From: Acanthornis magna | Taxonomy: Eukaryota > Chordata > Aves > Passeriformes > Acanthizidae | Direction: 5' to 3' | NCBI GenBank assembly: GCA_036785705.1 | Contig: JAWUZG010000365.1 | Coordinates: 124,001 to 188,000 of the forward strand | DNA length: 64,000 bases | In this document: one piece after another, positions 46,758 to 59,500 of the stretch | Numbering within the stretch: the first letter of the stretch is position 1 | How the letters are laid out: each line of letters begins with the position of its first letter | The notes under the pieces: model-generated | The model's database searches: none | Told to the model about the DNA's origin: nothing | Seen by the model: only the letters and a program-made list of their open reading frames with translations | Made by a program: the position numbers and the translations under genes

Positions 46758-48789
46758 TTTATTTTGTAGCTAATGTGTTTCATTTCATGACCTGATTCAG
46801 GCAAAAAACAGAGCAGCTAGAAAAGGTCATATTATGAAGCACAAAAAGGTTCAGAGACTTGTTTGATGTAGAAATATTCTTTGACAGCTCATTGTGTTTA
46901 TTTACTATACCCTTTTCTTATGCCATTTCAGAATCTATTTCAGCTGCCCCACGGGAGCATGAAGCCATTAGCCTGAATTATCATTCTGAATGCAGATTTC
47001 ACAAGGTAACACCAAATCATGAAGGTTTTGATTCCTGTAGCTACTGAGATGCTTTCCCTTTGGAGAGGTTACAGGTCTGCCATTTGTTTGCATATTAACA
47101 GCATTGATTTTCAGTATACCTGACACTGGCGTGTTCATTTATCATATATGTAATAGCTGAATACCAGAAGGTGTGCTGCAGAGTGCATGTCAACACATAG
47201 AAAAGAAATTAGTATATCTGAGACATTAAACAGGCTATGCAAGCGAGGAAACAATCAAACATGGAGCAAAGAAAGCTGGTAGAGCCTATTCATCAGGTTT
47301 TAGCAAGTTTCATTTCCAGCCATGCTGAAATGGGAGCAGAATTTTGATTTAAAAGGCTTTTACTGAGGACACTGAAGCAAAAAAGCTGGGACTTATTGGT
47401 GAACATTAAAGGTCGCATACTCTCCTCATCACGAAATAGCTTTTAGTAGCAGGAGGATCAAAAAGGCTGGTAGAACCCAGATGAGCCCATATACCTCCTT
47501 TCTTCCACTATGTCCAGACATACTTTCACCAGGTGTGCATCTGAGCCTGCAAATGTCCTGGTCTACAGCCAGCCCTCAAACTGTCCTCTATTCCAGCTGC
47601 CCTTTGCTCTCCACATTCCACACCACACCCATGGTCCATGTGTATTTAAATGGTATGCAATTATTTAAATTCCTCCATCTGTCTCCCCACAACCTTACAC
47701 ATATTAATTCTTGGAGGGAAAATGGCTTTGCTATTTGCTAGATGCCAGCATTCACCGGGACAGCAGCCAGCGGAGCAGGTTGTTAAACAAACATCCTGAT
47801 GGAACAAAACCAAGTGTGAAGCAGCAACACAGAGAAGAATACACTTGTACTCAAACAGAAACCTCCTAGAAGAACCCAGGCAAAGCCAGGAAACAACAAA
47901 ACAAGCAAGCTTTCATTTGTTTTGTCCGTAACTGTAATAAAGGTGAGGAAGTTGAAAGTGCTTTGCTTAGAGGAGCCCTCCACACTTCTCCTCCCTCATA
48001 TCAGTGCTCTGTACTCCATGCAATCCAACATCAAAAGCAACTCTGGCCAAAACAGCTCCTTAATTTTTCTGCTGTGCTTGTCTCTGATTAAAGCGTGAAC
48101 TTTAATGTAAACAGCACTTTATCTGAGGGCAGGAATTCACACAAAACCACCAAAACAGTAAGATGCAAGGTGGACTCTTGGTACTTCCAGAAACTACTGC
48201 AGGCTCAAGCCGTGGATGCAGCAACTACAATTTAGCACCATCTGTGCTTATATCAGTTTTCATACTCTTAAAATATGCACTATATTTGTGCAGTTCCCTC
48301 AGCAAGAGAACTGAGGTATATCCTGTGAGAGTAGCAGCTAAAGATCCAGAAGTTTGATGCAAGATTACTTAATAATTCCACAACTCTCTTGAAAATGTAC
48401 TTTAAAATAATACATAAACTCTTTAGAGATGGGGGCTGGTTTGTTTGTTTAAAGAGGCATGTTCAATTTTTGTATTTTCAATCCAGGAAATGTATAGGTG
48501 GTAAATGCTGACAAAACTCAGCTTAAAAATATATTTCTCCACAGTCGACTTATCCAGCCTGGAGAGTCCTAAACTGAGGATTCTCTAGAATGTAAACTGT
48601 TCCATAATTTCAATCCTTCTTCTAGATACTTCATTCAGCTCTACCACGCCTCTGTGAACGGAGAGGGAAGAAGGGTCCAAATGTGAGAGAACCACCAACC
48701 CACGATCTGGTACTGATGTTCCCTGCTCTGTTTTCCAATTTCTTTTCCAATAATTTCTACTCTTCCTTTTGAGGTTCTGATGTGTTCCC
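46758..48789. other. Unique non-coding sequence, nothing recognised
   Basis: No repeat family, RNA gene or exon is visible. Reading frames up to 86 codons are unrecognised. Confidence 0.5.
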
Positions 48790-49510
48790 TCTCTTGTGCG
48801 CCATTTAAGATTTCTCTACACAGAATTGGATCCAGCATTAATCCCCACAGTATGCAAGCTCTTTCCGTTATCATGTATGAGTATGCTGTGCTGCGTGCAC
48901 CCATACTGGACTTCACCGCTGCCCTCTCTCCTTCAGCTGAGCTAACAAATATACCTTTTCTGTTTTATCTTTCAACCAATGGTTAATTCTCTTACTTCAC
49001 AGGAATTTAATATCTTTGAGAGCCTTTAATGAGAGACTTCCCTTGCATACACTTGCAGAGACCATCAGGGAATTACACTGATTTCTGAAGCATGACTTCT
49101 CTTTACAAATGCTGTGTTGGCTCTTCTCCATATGGCCTTTAAATTCACATTAATTAAGAGCCACATGCCCGTAATTTTCAATTTTTACCACAATTCCTAT
49201 TCAGTTCCTCTGAAATACTGTTTTGTGATTTACCTTGGAGCTTCTTTTTTTAACTAACATGTCATTAGCCTCCTGAAGTCACAAGGTAACAAAGTGGCTT
49301 TCAACAGCAAGTTGCACACTAAATGCTTTAGCTACTTCTTCACATTCATAATAACAATGCCCTGTTAATTTTTCCTATTGGATCCACACCCTTGCGTATC
49401 AGCTGTTCAAATCGAAACTGATATTTCCTGTAAAGGAGACCGAGTTGGAACTAATGCCTTCTAGAATGCTGTTAAAAATTATAAAGAAAATTTTGCACAG
49501 AACAGCCCCA
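48790..49510 (-). mobile_element. Ancient CR1/L3-like LINE, reverse-transcriptase region
   Basis: On the minus strand the fragments follow the order of a CR1-class reverse transcriptase. Nearest the 5' side, about 49100-49145, CATTAGCC...GAAGCATGACTTCTCTTTAC followed by AAATGCTGTGTTGGCTCTTC is the antisense of the Q-HGF-KG-SCLTN motif. The AGAGCCTTTAATGAGAGACTTCC segment near 49019-49041 is the antisense of KVPHQRLL. TTTATCTTTCAACCAATGG at about 48964-48982, with the bases after it, encodes INHWLKDK on the minus strand, the counterpart of the family's WINNWLKDR. A weaker match covers 49255-49350. All frames are broken by stops and indels. It is of similar age and class to the element at 2720-3240 and much older than the one at 35914. 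Confidence 0.7.
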
Positions 49511-50209
49511 CAACACCTAAATTTACCTTATTTATGTAGTTCTTTTACAAAGACATATACATAAACATGAGTTTCAGAAAAGCTCAGAGTCTTTTACTGA
49601 GATAAAAACTAGTAACAAATTAATTATGGCAAAGACACAAGGCAGCACAAATATCTTGAAAAGGTGCTTTTTGTTCTTTGATCTCATATGAAAGAAACAC
49701 TTTCACGCCAAACAAAACAGAATTCTATGAGTACTTTTTCCCCCCAAAAAATAGCGCATATTTGCTTGTCTCTGTAGCCAACTCCACGAGACTCCATCTC
49801 CTTCCCTGAGGCAGGACTGTGACGTGGAGTGAGTCCCTCTGGGGCCCAAGGGAGGAATGTCCAGGCACTGAGGTTTCACTCTGTGAGCAGGCAGGGAAGG
49901 ACAGACAGATGCTGGATTTTATCACACTGAAAGAGTCAGCCATTGCAGCTGGGATGCTCAGAGAAACCAAAATGTGAGACTGGGATGGGCCAAGGGCAAA
50001 CTGCTACACACGTGCACAGCAAAAGAGAACGGGACAAAGTTGTACCTCGGAGTGCCTTGGTGGCAACACAGCTGCTGAAGGCTTTTACCAGTCTGGTAAG
50101 ACCTCGCAGCTGTACTGGCTCAGAGATGCACTCAGAAATTAAATCTAGCCTTACCTTTGCAAAAAATACATTCAGAGACCTAAGTCTGTTTAATGAGTAC
50201 TGATTTGTT
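49511..50209. other. Unique non-coding sequence, nothing recognised
   Basis: GC-richer at 49780-50120, with overlapping unrecognised frames of 81-86 codons on opposite strands. No splice-flanked exon stands out. Confidence 0.5.
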
Positions 50210-50640
50210 CATTAAGCTGACAGGTGAATTTCCTCTTCAATCTACATTATATTGCATGTTACTTCTGTTGGTTTCTGGGGAAAAAAAGCAGCAGCAGCCG
50301 CCCTTATTTAAAAACAAACAAAAAAGCCCCTCATGATGAGATTGACATGAAAGAAACTTCTTTCTCATCAGTAATTGCTTCCCCCTGGGCTTGACAAGGT
50401 TTACAAATTAAAGCTTTTCCTTCATAGATGGCTTGACCTATCATGAATTATAGCTGCTGCTACTGGTCCACTCCTCCCTGCACACAAGGCTTGCTATCTC
50501 AATTTTGCACTGTAATTAAATATTTTCTGATGGCACGTTATTTATTATTCCTCACCTTCAGCTCTCCTGGTGTTTATACATCTCCACATATGAGTAGGCA
50601 ATTCAAAAACTGTTATTAACAATATTAATAACCTGAGAGC
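50210..50640. promoter_or_regulatory. Conserved-looking non-coding block
   Basis: The stretch is repeat-free and dense in homeodomain-type cores (TAATTGC near 50372, CTGTAATTAAAT near 50510). It also carries CAGCAGCAGCCGCCC near 50289, a Sox-like AACAATATTAATAA near 50618 and long purine/pyrimidine-balanced sequence typical of conserved non-coding elements. No reading frame of note is present. The call rests on appearance. Confidence 0.3.
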
Positions 50641-53495
50641 TTGTTTGATGTGAGTGAGACACAGGGGTGGAACTGCTTGACTGCAAGGAACAAGGGGTGG
50701 GGGTTTTTTTTGTTGTCTTTGTTTGTTTTTTTAATTGTTGCATTATCTAGTACCATCTAGTCTTTGTCCACAATCAAAGATCTTAAGCAGTTCAGGAGGA
50801 AATATGAAAAAAGTACTGATGCGGGAAATTTATAACTAATCTCATTTGACCATTACAAAACTACCCAAGAGTGAAGCAAAGAAAAAAAAGAAGAATAGGC
50901 ATATTTTTGTTATCTTACTTATTAATTTTTTGCTCTTAAAAAAAAAACAACACATCTTTCCTCCCAAAACCAACTTGGAAGATAAGTAGGACCTGTTGCA
51001 CTAGAAGGCAAACCAAGATCAAGCAAAAGAGGCATGTCATATTTCAGACATTCACACCTAACTGTCAATATAATTCTTCCAAAACTTTAAGGTTGGTTTT
51101 TTTCCTTATTTGTCTTCTCTATATTCTCATCTGTACTGCTACTACCACAAGCAATACTCAGTGCAGCCCTTGAAAAATCACTGTGACTTGGTACCAACTG
51201 AGAATTCGGCCCACGAGATAAAGGTGTTCACCCACAGACTCAACTCAGTGCACTTCAGAGCTGCTAATTACAAACCTTTCCATTGCAATCCTAGTGCGCC
51301 ACACTTAATACATCTGACAAACCTTATGGCAATCAGCTTCCCATTTTGCATCTTGCTCCGTATTTCCCACGATCTCCTGCAGGAGATGGGCCACAGTCAA
51401 CAGCCCCATCTCCCTCCTCTCCTCCCCAAGGAGCACTGGGGCAAGAGGCACAGTCTGCACCTTTGTGAGCTCAGAAGCCAAGGATCAGGCAGCCCCTCTC
51501 ACACTTCTCAGGTAGGAAGGGCACCAGAGCTCAGAGTCCTGGGGAGCGCTTGGGGGGGAGGGACAAACATGGAAGGAAGGGGTGAGAGGCAGAGCCCAAT
51601 AGGCATGGGAACAGGAAAAGCAGGCAGAACTGAGAGAGGATCCATTTTGTTTAGTGTTTTGCTGAAAATATAATTGATGAATAAAAGCATCCGCTGAAAG
51701 GAATTAGCGTACAGCTGGGATGGTTTTTTATGGAGAAGATGATTACAGTGACCTCCCAGGTGAGCATGGTGCTCACAGCCCTGGGGCAGCAGGGGCAGAT
51801 CCAGAGAACACCCAAAATTATTTGCTGACGTAACAAACCAAGTTTAAAAAGACGTAAATATCTAGATCAACAATACTCTTTAGAGGCTCCACATGCAAAG
51901 CACCTGTAACCATCAATAAGTATTTTCTTTTATAATTAACAATACTATTTGGTTTTATGTGTACAGTATACTAATGAAAAATAAATTACATGCTGCATAA
52001 CTAGAGCACACTAACATAGTCACATTTGACTGCTAAAGCTTTTGTTTTCCAAGAAGTCAGTGCTTTTCCCCATTTTGCTAACTCACAAGAAAAAGGAATT
52101 GCTATGGCAATGGTAACTTACTTGAGGTTGAAAGGCATCCAAAAGCCAGGATCTGCAAAACTCTTATTTCTCACTTACTGCCAATTTAATCCTAATCTAT
52201 TTGTTTTTAAAGACTTGATTCAGGCCCTGTGATACATGCTGTACTAGAAATAGATTGAAAATTATGATTTTGCAAAGGGCATTTTATAGACATCCCATAT
52301 CACAGCAAATTTCATCAACTTCTTTTAAAATACATAGATGAAAATATGCATTTTTTTGTCCAACATTTAAATCAATGTTGTTTGTGTAATGCAATGTATT
52401 TGAAACACTAATTAGGTTGCCTGACAAGACTTTTCAGCAATTTAAGGTACTGAAAATATTTTCATTTATTCTCTACCCTTACTACTCTCAGACATAAAGC
52501 TGTGTATATTTATGTCTGTTTTTCCCCCTCAACAGAAGAAATAAATTCACAACATCATGAAAATGGGATTTTACAATGAGTTAGCATTTATCACACCAAA
52601 CCACTAAGACGTCTTGCTCAGCTGGAACTGTGCACATTCCCAGATGGTGTATTGGATTATAATTTCACAAAATGAGTTTACTCTCTCAACAATTTCTCCT
52701 GCAATTTCCTCGGAAAAGTCATCTAAATACTTCCACAGTCTCTATTTCCACTCCCTGTGGAGTCTCCCATATCTTTTCTGTATGGCATTATTTTATTTTG
52801 CTATCATGGATTATTGTATGTAAGAATTATGCTACTGAGATTCTCCTATGGCATTCTTACTTTTTATTCTTTCATTATAATATTTATAGCAAGATCTTTA
52901 CAAGCTGGCTTTTAATTTTTTTCATCCTGTACCTTTCACACAGTTCATTTTCCCTGCACCTGATTTCTTTAATAACTAAACTATGACTTGCCATAGCCAT
53001 GAACAATAATGAAAAGTAAAAATTTATCTATGTTGACACCTAGGTAATAGGAGAGCTGCACAAACCCTAGAAAGACAACTGCATTTCCGCTGTATGGTGA
53101 GACCAACTTGGTGGCCTACAGCACGGGGTCAGGAGGTGACCCTGGACTCGTAGGATATTGGCACTGAGTGCCAGCCCTGGGAGCAGCCTCTCCTGCTGCA
53201 GAGATGGGAAATGGTGGCAGATCTTCACTGGCCGGGGGCTGAAGAGGAGGCAACAACAAGGAGAGGCCAGGGATGGTTCATGTTTGCCCACAGTCACACG
53301 AGAACCCTGGCACCAGCTGGGTTAGTGACACATGAGCGATGGAGGCACCACGGTAACCTTCCTGAAACAGAAATTGCTCCTTAGAGGCATCACCTGCAAA
53401 AGTCTCTGCCCGAAGGTCATGAGGCAGAGAGAAATATGCTGATGTGGACTATTTTAGAGATGAACCAGAATATTTTCCTCACCTAATCTGGGCTC
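50641..53495. other. Unique non-coding sequence with the longest open frame and a GC-rich patch
   Basis: The longest open frame of the window (187 codons, 51110-51673 plus) lies here. It starts in AT-rich sequence, ends in a GC-rich tract rich in GGGGAGGG-type runs and matches no family, so it is not called. Another GC-rich patch at 53060-53340 has a 76-codon minus-strand frame, unrecognised. A degenerate X-box-like ATTGCTATGGCAAT followed by GGTAAC lies at 52098-52117. Confidence 0.45.
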
Positions 53496-53519
53496 ACCCA
53501 ACCTTAATTTTATGATTCT
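53496..53519 (+). mobile_element. Possible CR1 3'-end scrap
   Basis: ACCCAACCTTAATTTTATGATTCT resembles the plus-strand CR1 terminus (CCAACCTTAATGATTCTATGATTCT) with a small deletion. The sequence before it does not clearly continue as CR1, so this could be chance. Confidence 0.35.
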
Positions 53520-56500
53520 AAATTAAGTATGTCAAGAAAAGAAACAGGTGTACAGCTAAATTACAGGTTACATTGCTCAGAGCACAACCCAAGGTTACAA
53601 AAGGGTTTTATTTGGACTTAGGGCTTGTCAGTGGCATTATATAATCCAACAACCAAGGATTTACATTATTTTACCTTTGTTCTCAAATGAAGATTTCTTA
53701 CTGATTTATTGATTTTGTTTGTACAAGTGGAAGGAAGCTCATGGGTAATCCTTGGTGGTGGGACATTGCAGCTCTAGTTAGGTCATCATCTCCTTTCAAA
53801 TTGGAATGTGGCTTGCTTTGCTAAAATATTTGCATATTCTGAAAATTCAAAAATTCATTGTTTACTGCACACATACACTCAATATACCTCAAATAACAGT
53901 GACCCAAGCTCACACAATTAACACAGCAGTTACAGTATTGCAGGGACACCTTTGCTATTGCAGACCTCCAAAAGTAGCCCATTTTTTGTAGTTTGCATAG
54001 ATGCTGAGACAAAACACAACTTCTGATAAGAATCACTCTTGTTTCCAAGAGATAAGTAATGAAACAAACACAGCCATGTACTCCCAAAATAATTTTGCTA
54101 AGTGAATGCAAGCAAATTGGATACCAAGGTAAGCCTTTTATTTGGTTATAATCCCTGTGTGGATGCCTATTCTAGCTACAAAGGGCATGTGCAAGTTGCT
54201 CAGTCAAACATCATTTCTGGTTAATGACAGAACAACTCATACATAAAACATAAAAGTTTGCTTGGCCTTTACACTCCACCTTGTGCAACATCTCAAATAG
54301 TTAACATGCACAATGTATTAAAGAAAAAAATTTAAGAATCTACAGTCTTAACAAACATGAACCAGTAACTAATCATTACTGTTCCACTGTAATCTCTGCT
54401 GTCCACAACATACATTTCTGGACATAGAAATGAGAAAATTAGGTGGCAATATTTAAATTAATACACCATATACATATTCACTACATGCTGCTCTTACAAA
54501 ATCTTGCACACAGCCAAACTATTGAAGCTGCCATTGGAACTGACAAACTGATCAAAGCACCTGGAAAGCAACAATGTTCTGAAGTAGAGCTGTGCTTTCT
54601 CCTTCTGCCTTACTGGAGCTCTGGTGACTAATCTGTAAAACTATTCATGCATTTCTCCATCATTTACTCTTTCCAACACATTGCTCTCTTTACTTAATGC
54701 AACAGGTTAACATTCACAAAAAGTCTAATGATGAAAATAATTAAAAGCTGTTTAAAATTCACAAATTTGGTGTTCGGCAAAAATATGTAAATCAATGAAT
54801 CAGTAAATGGATAAATTTACTTTTTAGTTATAAATGGAGTTCCTTGGGATTTTTTGTTTTCCTCATGCATCTCGTGTTCTAGACGACAGATTTTACTAGC
54901 AATGGTTCAATCCATGAAGGCTGCATATTGGAACTAGCAGGTACGTGTACATTTATAGCCCTATACATATTAGATACATATATGTATACACACACACATA
55001 CGCACACATTTCTATAGACACAAATAACCTTTCAGAGACCCAAATGCACTCGAACATTTAAGCAAAGCACAAGAAGAAACAGAATATATAGGAATCGGCA
55101 GATCTGAAGATCAGCCACTGGCCTGGAAAGGAAATGCTTTCTCTCTGGCAGTTTGTGAACATATGCTCTTAGACGTGAGTCATATGTGGGACTATATCAC
55201 ACACACATATAAAATAACACATCATTTACAAATTACAGACTTTTCACATCTAAGCATTTCTGGAACATGACTGAATCCAAACCATTAGTACTCCAGGAAA
55301 GCTCATTACACAGACAATTTAACAGACTAGAAGATGCCTTTCCCAAGATACTTTCCCAACTTATCTTGGGTTATTTGCTAAATGGACAGAACAATATTGC
55401 TCACATCTCATATGAATTTCTTGCCAAGGCCAAGAAGTGAGAAGGACAAACAGTAAGGCTGTGGTTATATAGTCATCTCAGACAGCTAAAGACATGCCTT
55501 TGCCCCAGCAGTTGAAGCCGCACCTTTCACTTTAGAGATGCAAAGCTGTGCTGGTTTTGGATGGCACAGAATTTTTTTTTTCATAGTAGCTGGTATGGGG
55601 CTGTTTGGGATTTCTGCTGAAGACAGTATTGATAATACAGGGATGTTTTAGCTTTTGCTGCACAGTGTTTACACAGAGCCGAGGCCTTTTCTGCTTGTCA
55701 CCCCATCCCAGCAGTAAGTGGGCTGGGGGTGCACGAGAAGTGGAGAGGTGACAGAGCTGACCCAAGGGATATTCCATACCATACAGCTCATGCTCGCTAT
55801 ATAAAGGTGGGGAAAGGAGGAGGAGGGCAGGACATTTGGAGCGATGCATTTGTCTTCCTGAGTCACTGAACACCTGCCTGCCCACAGGAAGCAATGAATG
55901 TATTCCTTGTTTTGCTTTGCTTTTTGCAGCATTTCTGCTTTTCCTATTATACTATTTTTTTCTCAACCCATGAGTTTTCTCATTTTTTCTCTTCTGATCC
56001 TCTCCCTCATCCTGCTGATGGGGAGGGACTGAGTGCCTGCCTGGGGCTTGGCTGCTGGCTGGGGCTAAACCATGAAAACAGAGCTGATTGGGAAGATATA
56101 TTTTTCAAACACGGAGGAAACAAGAGTACTCAATTTTGACATAATTGGAGTTTCCGGTGCAGCCAAAGGTCTTTCAACTGCCTCAAAGCACTTCATAACC
56201 TGGAGGTGGGAAATAGAGCTGGGGCTTCAAAGACCAAACCATACACCTCTGCTGTGCTTGCTGCAACCAGTCCCATCTAACCCTACTGCTCTGTCTTTAA
56301 CCACGGCAATTTCTCCACTAGTGGGCCTGACCTCAGACCTTGAGGAAACATTAGGTTCTAATACAGGTGTGGGGGTGGAATTGTTAATGGTACAGAGTTT
56401 TGGTATCTGAAGACAGAGAAGTTCCTGTCTAGTCTATATGCTTCAGGCACAGGAGGATGCTACATGCAGCACGGATCACCCCAAAAGAGGTGACACTTTT

Positions 56501-59500
56501 TTTCAGCTCACTCTGAATGGATTAGAGCAAACAGGTAACATTCAGACACACAGCTGCAGTAGAAACCCCTATCAGTATCTTGACATTCATCCAAGTAATG
56601 AGTTACGAGAGTTAAGGGTTCAGAGAAAGATATTATCGTCCCTTAATCACTGACCAAAACCAGCAGTTTATCGGAAAACTGATTCTCACAAACTTTGGCT
56701 TCCCACAAATAGCAAGAATACTTTTTTCTCTCCCTATTTCTCTCCAATACTACTTTTTCTTTTCCCCTCCAGCCCTTTCTGACCCCCTGACTGCCCCCCA
56801 ACACACACACAAACTTTGTGTTCCTCTCTGTACAGTTTTTTCTGCTAAGAAACATTCGATTACATCTTCTTTCATGTTCAGAGTTTTCTTTAAATTCTGC
56901 TTGGATTTTTTTGGCTCTTGCTTCTTGAAGTTGCCATTTCTGTGAATCATTAATTCAGAGATGTATGAACAATCTTACTTGATAGACTGTGTATTATGTT
57001 ACCTCTCACTTTCCTCTGTTATCTTACATGTTGTCAAATCAGACTTCAAATTATGTCACAGCTACTCTTTCTGAATGGTTAATTTTTCACTGAGAGTCAC
57101 ACAGATGGGCAATTATTTTAAGGCTTGAATACCTGCCAACAATTGTAATGGCATAAAGCTGATCTCAAAAGCCCACACAACCATAGAAAACACCAAAAAA
57201 CAGAAGACAACTCTGAATGTAAACTATACCAATTTTTATGGGTGGCAAAGTTTAAATGAAAATTGTCCACACTATTAACAAAGCCTTCAATCACTAAAAG
57301 CATGTACTTCTGTATATACAAACACACAAAGGTGCACATTTTAAATCCCAAAGAATAACTAGAGAGAACCAAACCAACATATAGAATAACAATGTTTCAT
57401 TTATTTATGTATTTTAAAACAAGCACACTACTCATGGGAGGAATAGGATAACCATCCTTTAAGCTCCATGTATTTATCTATAAAAATGAATAAAATAGAA
57501 GCACCACTCTTGAAAAAAAAAGTCACCTGGAGAAGTGGGAAGTGGGTCACTTTCCATGTCCTCTAGCCTGCAGAATGGCCAGTGACTAATAAATCCTCTT
57601 TTAACTATCTGTTATACATCCACTGAAACTGGGACAAAAAATATGGAGTCCCTCATATAAGCGTCTGGAAAACCACCCCTGCATTGTGGCCCTCTCCTGT
57701 TGCTGGCATACATTGATTCTGCATACTGACACTGCTCCTGCTGCAATGTAATCCCACTTACAGAATAGCCCAGGGAAGAACTGAGATCTAAAGAAATCAC
57801 CAAACTTACTTCTACAGCCACCCTGAACAATAACATACACATAACAGTACACAGAAAAGAGTTTATCTAAGTGTACAAAGTCATATAGCACCAAGCCAAG
57901 TCTGTCACTCACCTAAATCATCTGCTGCCTTCCCCTCTTTCCCCCTAAAAGCCCTCCCAAATTTTTATCAATTTTCCAAAACTCTGAAACAAACCCCCAG
58001 ATATTCTGAAAAATGCACATTGAGAATTAGGACTTATTGGTTTGCACAGGATGAAACAAAACAGTGATAAGAAGGATTACTCAATACAGCCATCTAAAGC
58101 ACACTTTCAACAGAAAGTGTTGCCATGAAGCGGTCCATGCTTCAAGGTGCACATGGAGAAGTCTTTCATATCCAGAAGAATCATTTGTAGAGAGACTCGA
58201 ATATTTGGTTCCAAATCTATAAATAATTAAAATTAATAATTAAATACATAGCCAGTCTTGTCTGAAAAGAAAATTCAGAAACTGTTACAAGTACTTCTTC
58301 AATGACATCGACTTTCTTAAGCATAGTACAGACTTCTCTCAACAGTGAAAAATGGAACATGTGATGTTTCAGAAGCAGACAAAGAAAAGGCTGGGTGCTA
58401 AACCACAAGTTTCTAGGAGACTGCTCACTTCACCAGGACTTTGTTCAATACTCTAGCAGACAATACCAGCAAGCGCCAGCTCCATACAATACACACCAGT
58501 AGAATAAAAGAGAAAGAGAGTTCAGGCAAACTGTAAGAACAAACCCTGCCATTATTTGAGTAATTGCCTGATTTTATAATAATTTTGTTTCATGGGATTT
58601 TTTTTTCCACATGTGGTTCTCTTTCCTTTTCTCCATTTCTTTTCTACAAATTTAGAGAATGGTCTAAATTGCAGACATTGTAGAATGTCTACTATAGAAT
58701 TTTGAAGAAATCCTGACATTGATTTCAGGCATGTGAAATTGTGTGTTCATACATGGACACATAGCCAGGTCTTGAGATCTATAAAGATCCTCCTTGGCAT
58801 GAGTGTCCTATTAACCAACTACAGTCCATGAGTAAATAGGAAAGGATTGAGAAAGTGAAGGGAACACACCAGAACGTGTCAGTCATTTATGATCAGCAAG
58901 GCAAACAATAGCATTACAGTGCTAAGTTTTAAAATTCCATTTCAAGAAATTGTTTATGCTGTTGAAACAGAGCTGACTTCATAAACCACATACAGTTTTG
59001 ATTCCAGAGCATGCAATAATTAAAGATATAGTTGGTAGCTGTTGCACAGATTTCCTGTTTTCAAGAGGAGTGAAGTTAATTAATCTCTGGCTTTCCAAAA
59101 GCATTAAAAACGAGAAACAGCCTTCTAGACTGCAGCCTTTTAGACTGATTTGGCCAGAATCGGTTTATTAAAGCAGCTTATCTATTTAACATCATGGGGA
59201 CTACCAAGTGCATGTTCAGCTCTTCACAGATGAAGAGAACTGTTCCTCTAGCTCACGGCTGCTTCGCCCAAAACAGTCCCCAGACTTGAGTGGAAGTATT
59301 AACAGTAATAATCCATCAGCCAAAGGGAGGGAAGACTGCACATCTCACAGACCCACGAGTTCCATGAATGACTACACAGCAGACAGCAAAATAAGCAGTA
59401 GGTAGCATAGAGACAGGGGGCATGAGAAAAAGCAATGTACTACAGGGGAAATCAGGCACATGATGAAGAACTAAAAAAATTTCATCAGGAATTTAAGTGA

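Noticed and set aside
51110..51673. Longest open frame, 187 codons on the plus strand
   Set aside because: Unrecognisable peptide that crosses from AT-rich into low-complexity GC-rich sequence. No splice or promoter context supports it, and its length is not surprising in a GC-rich patch.
54973..55010. Possible CA-type microsatellite or Z-DNA-forming tract
   Set aside because: Too short and too interrupted to call as a microsatellite; noted within the regional entry only.
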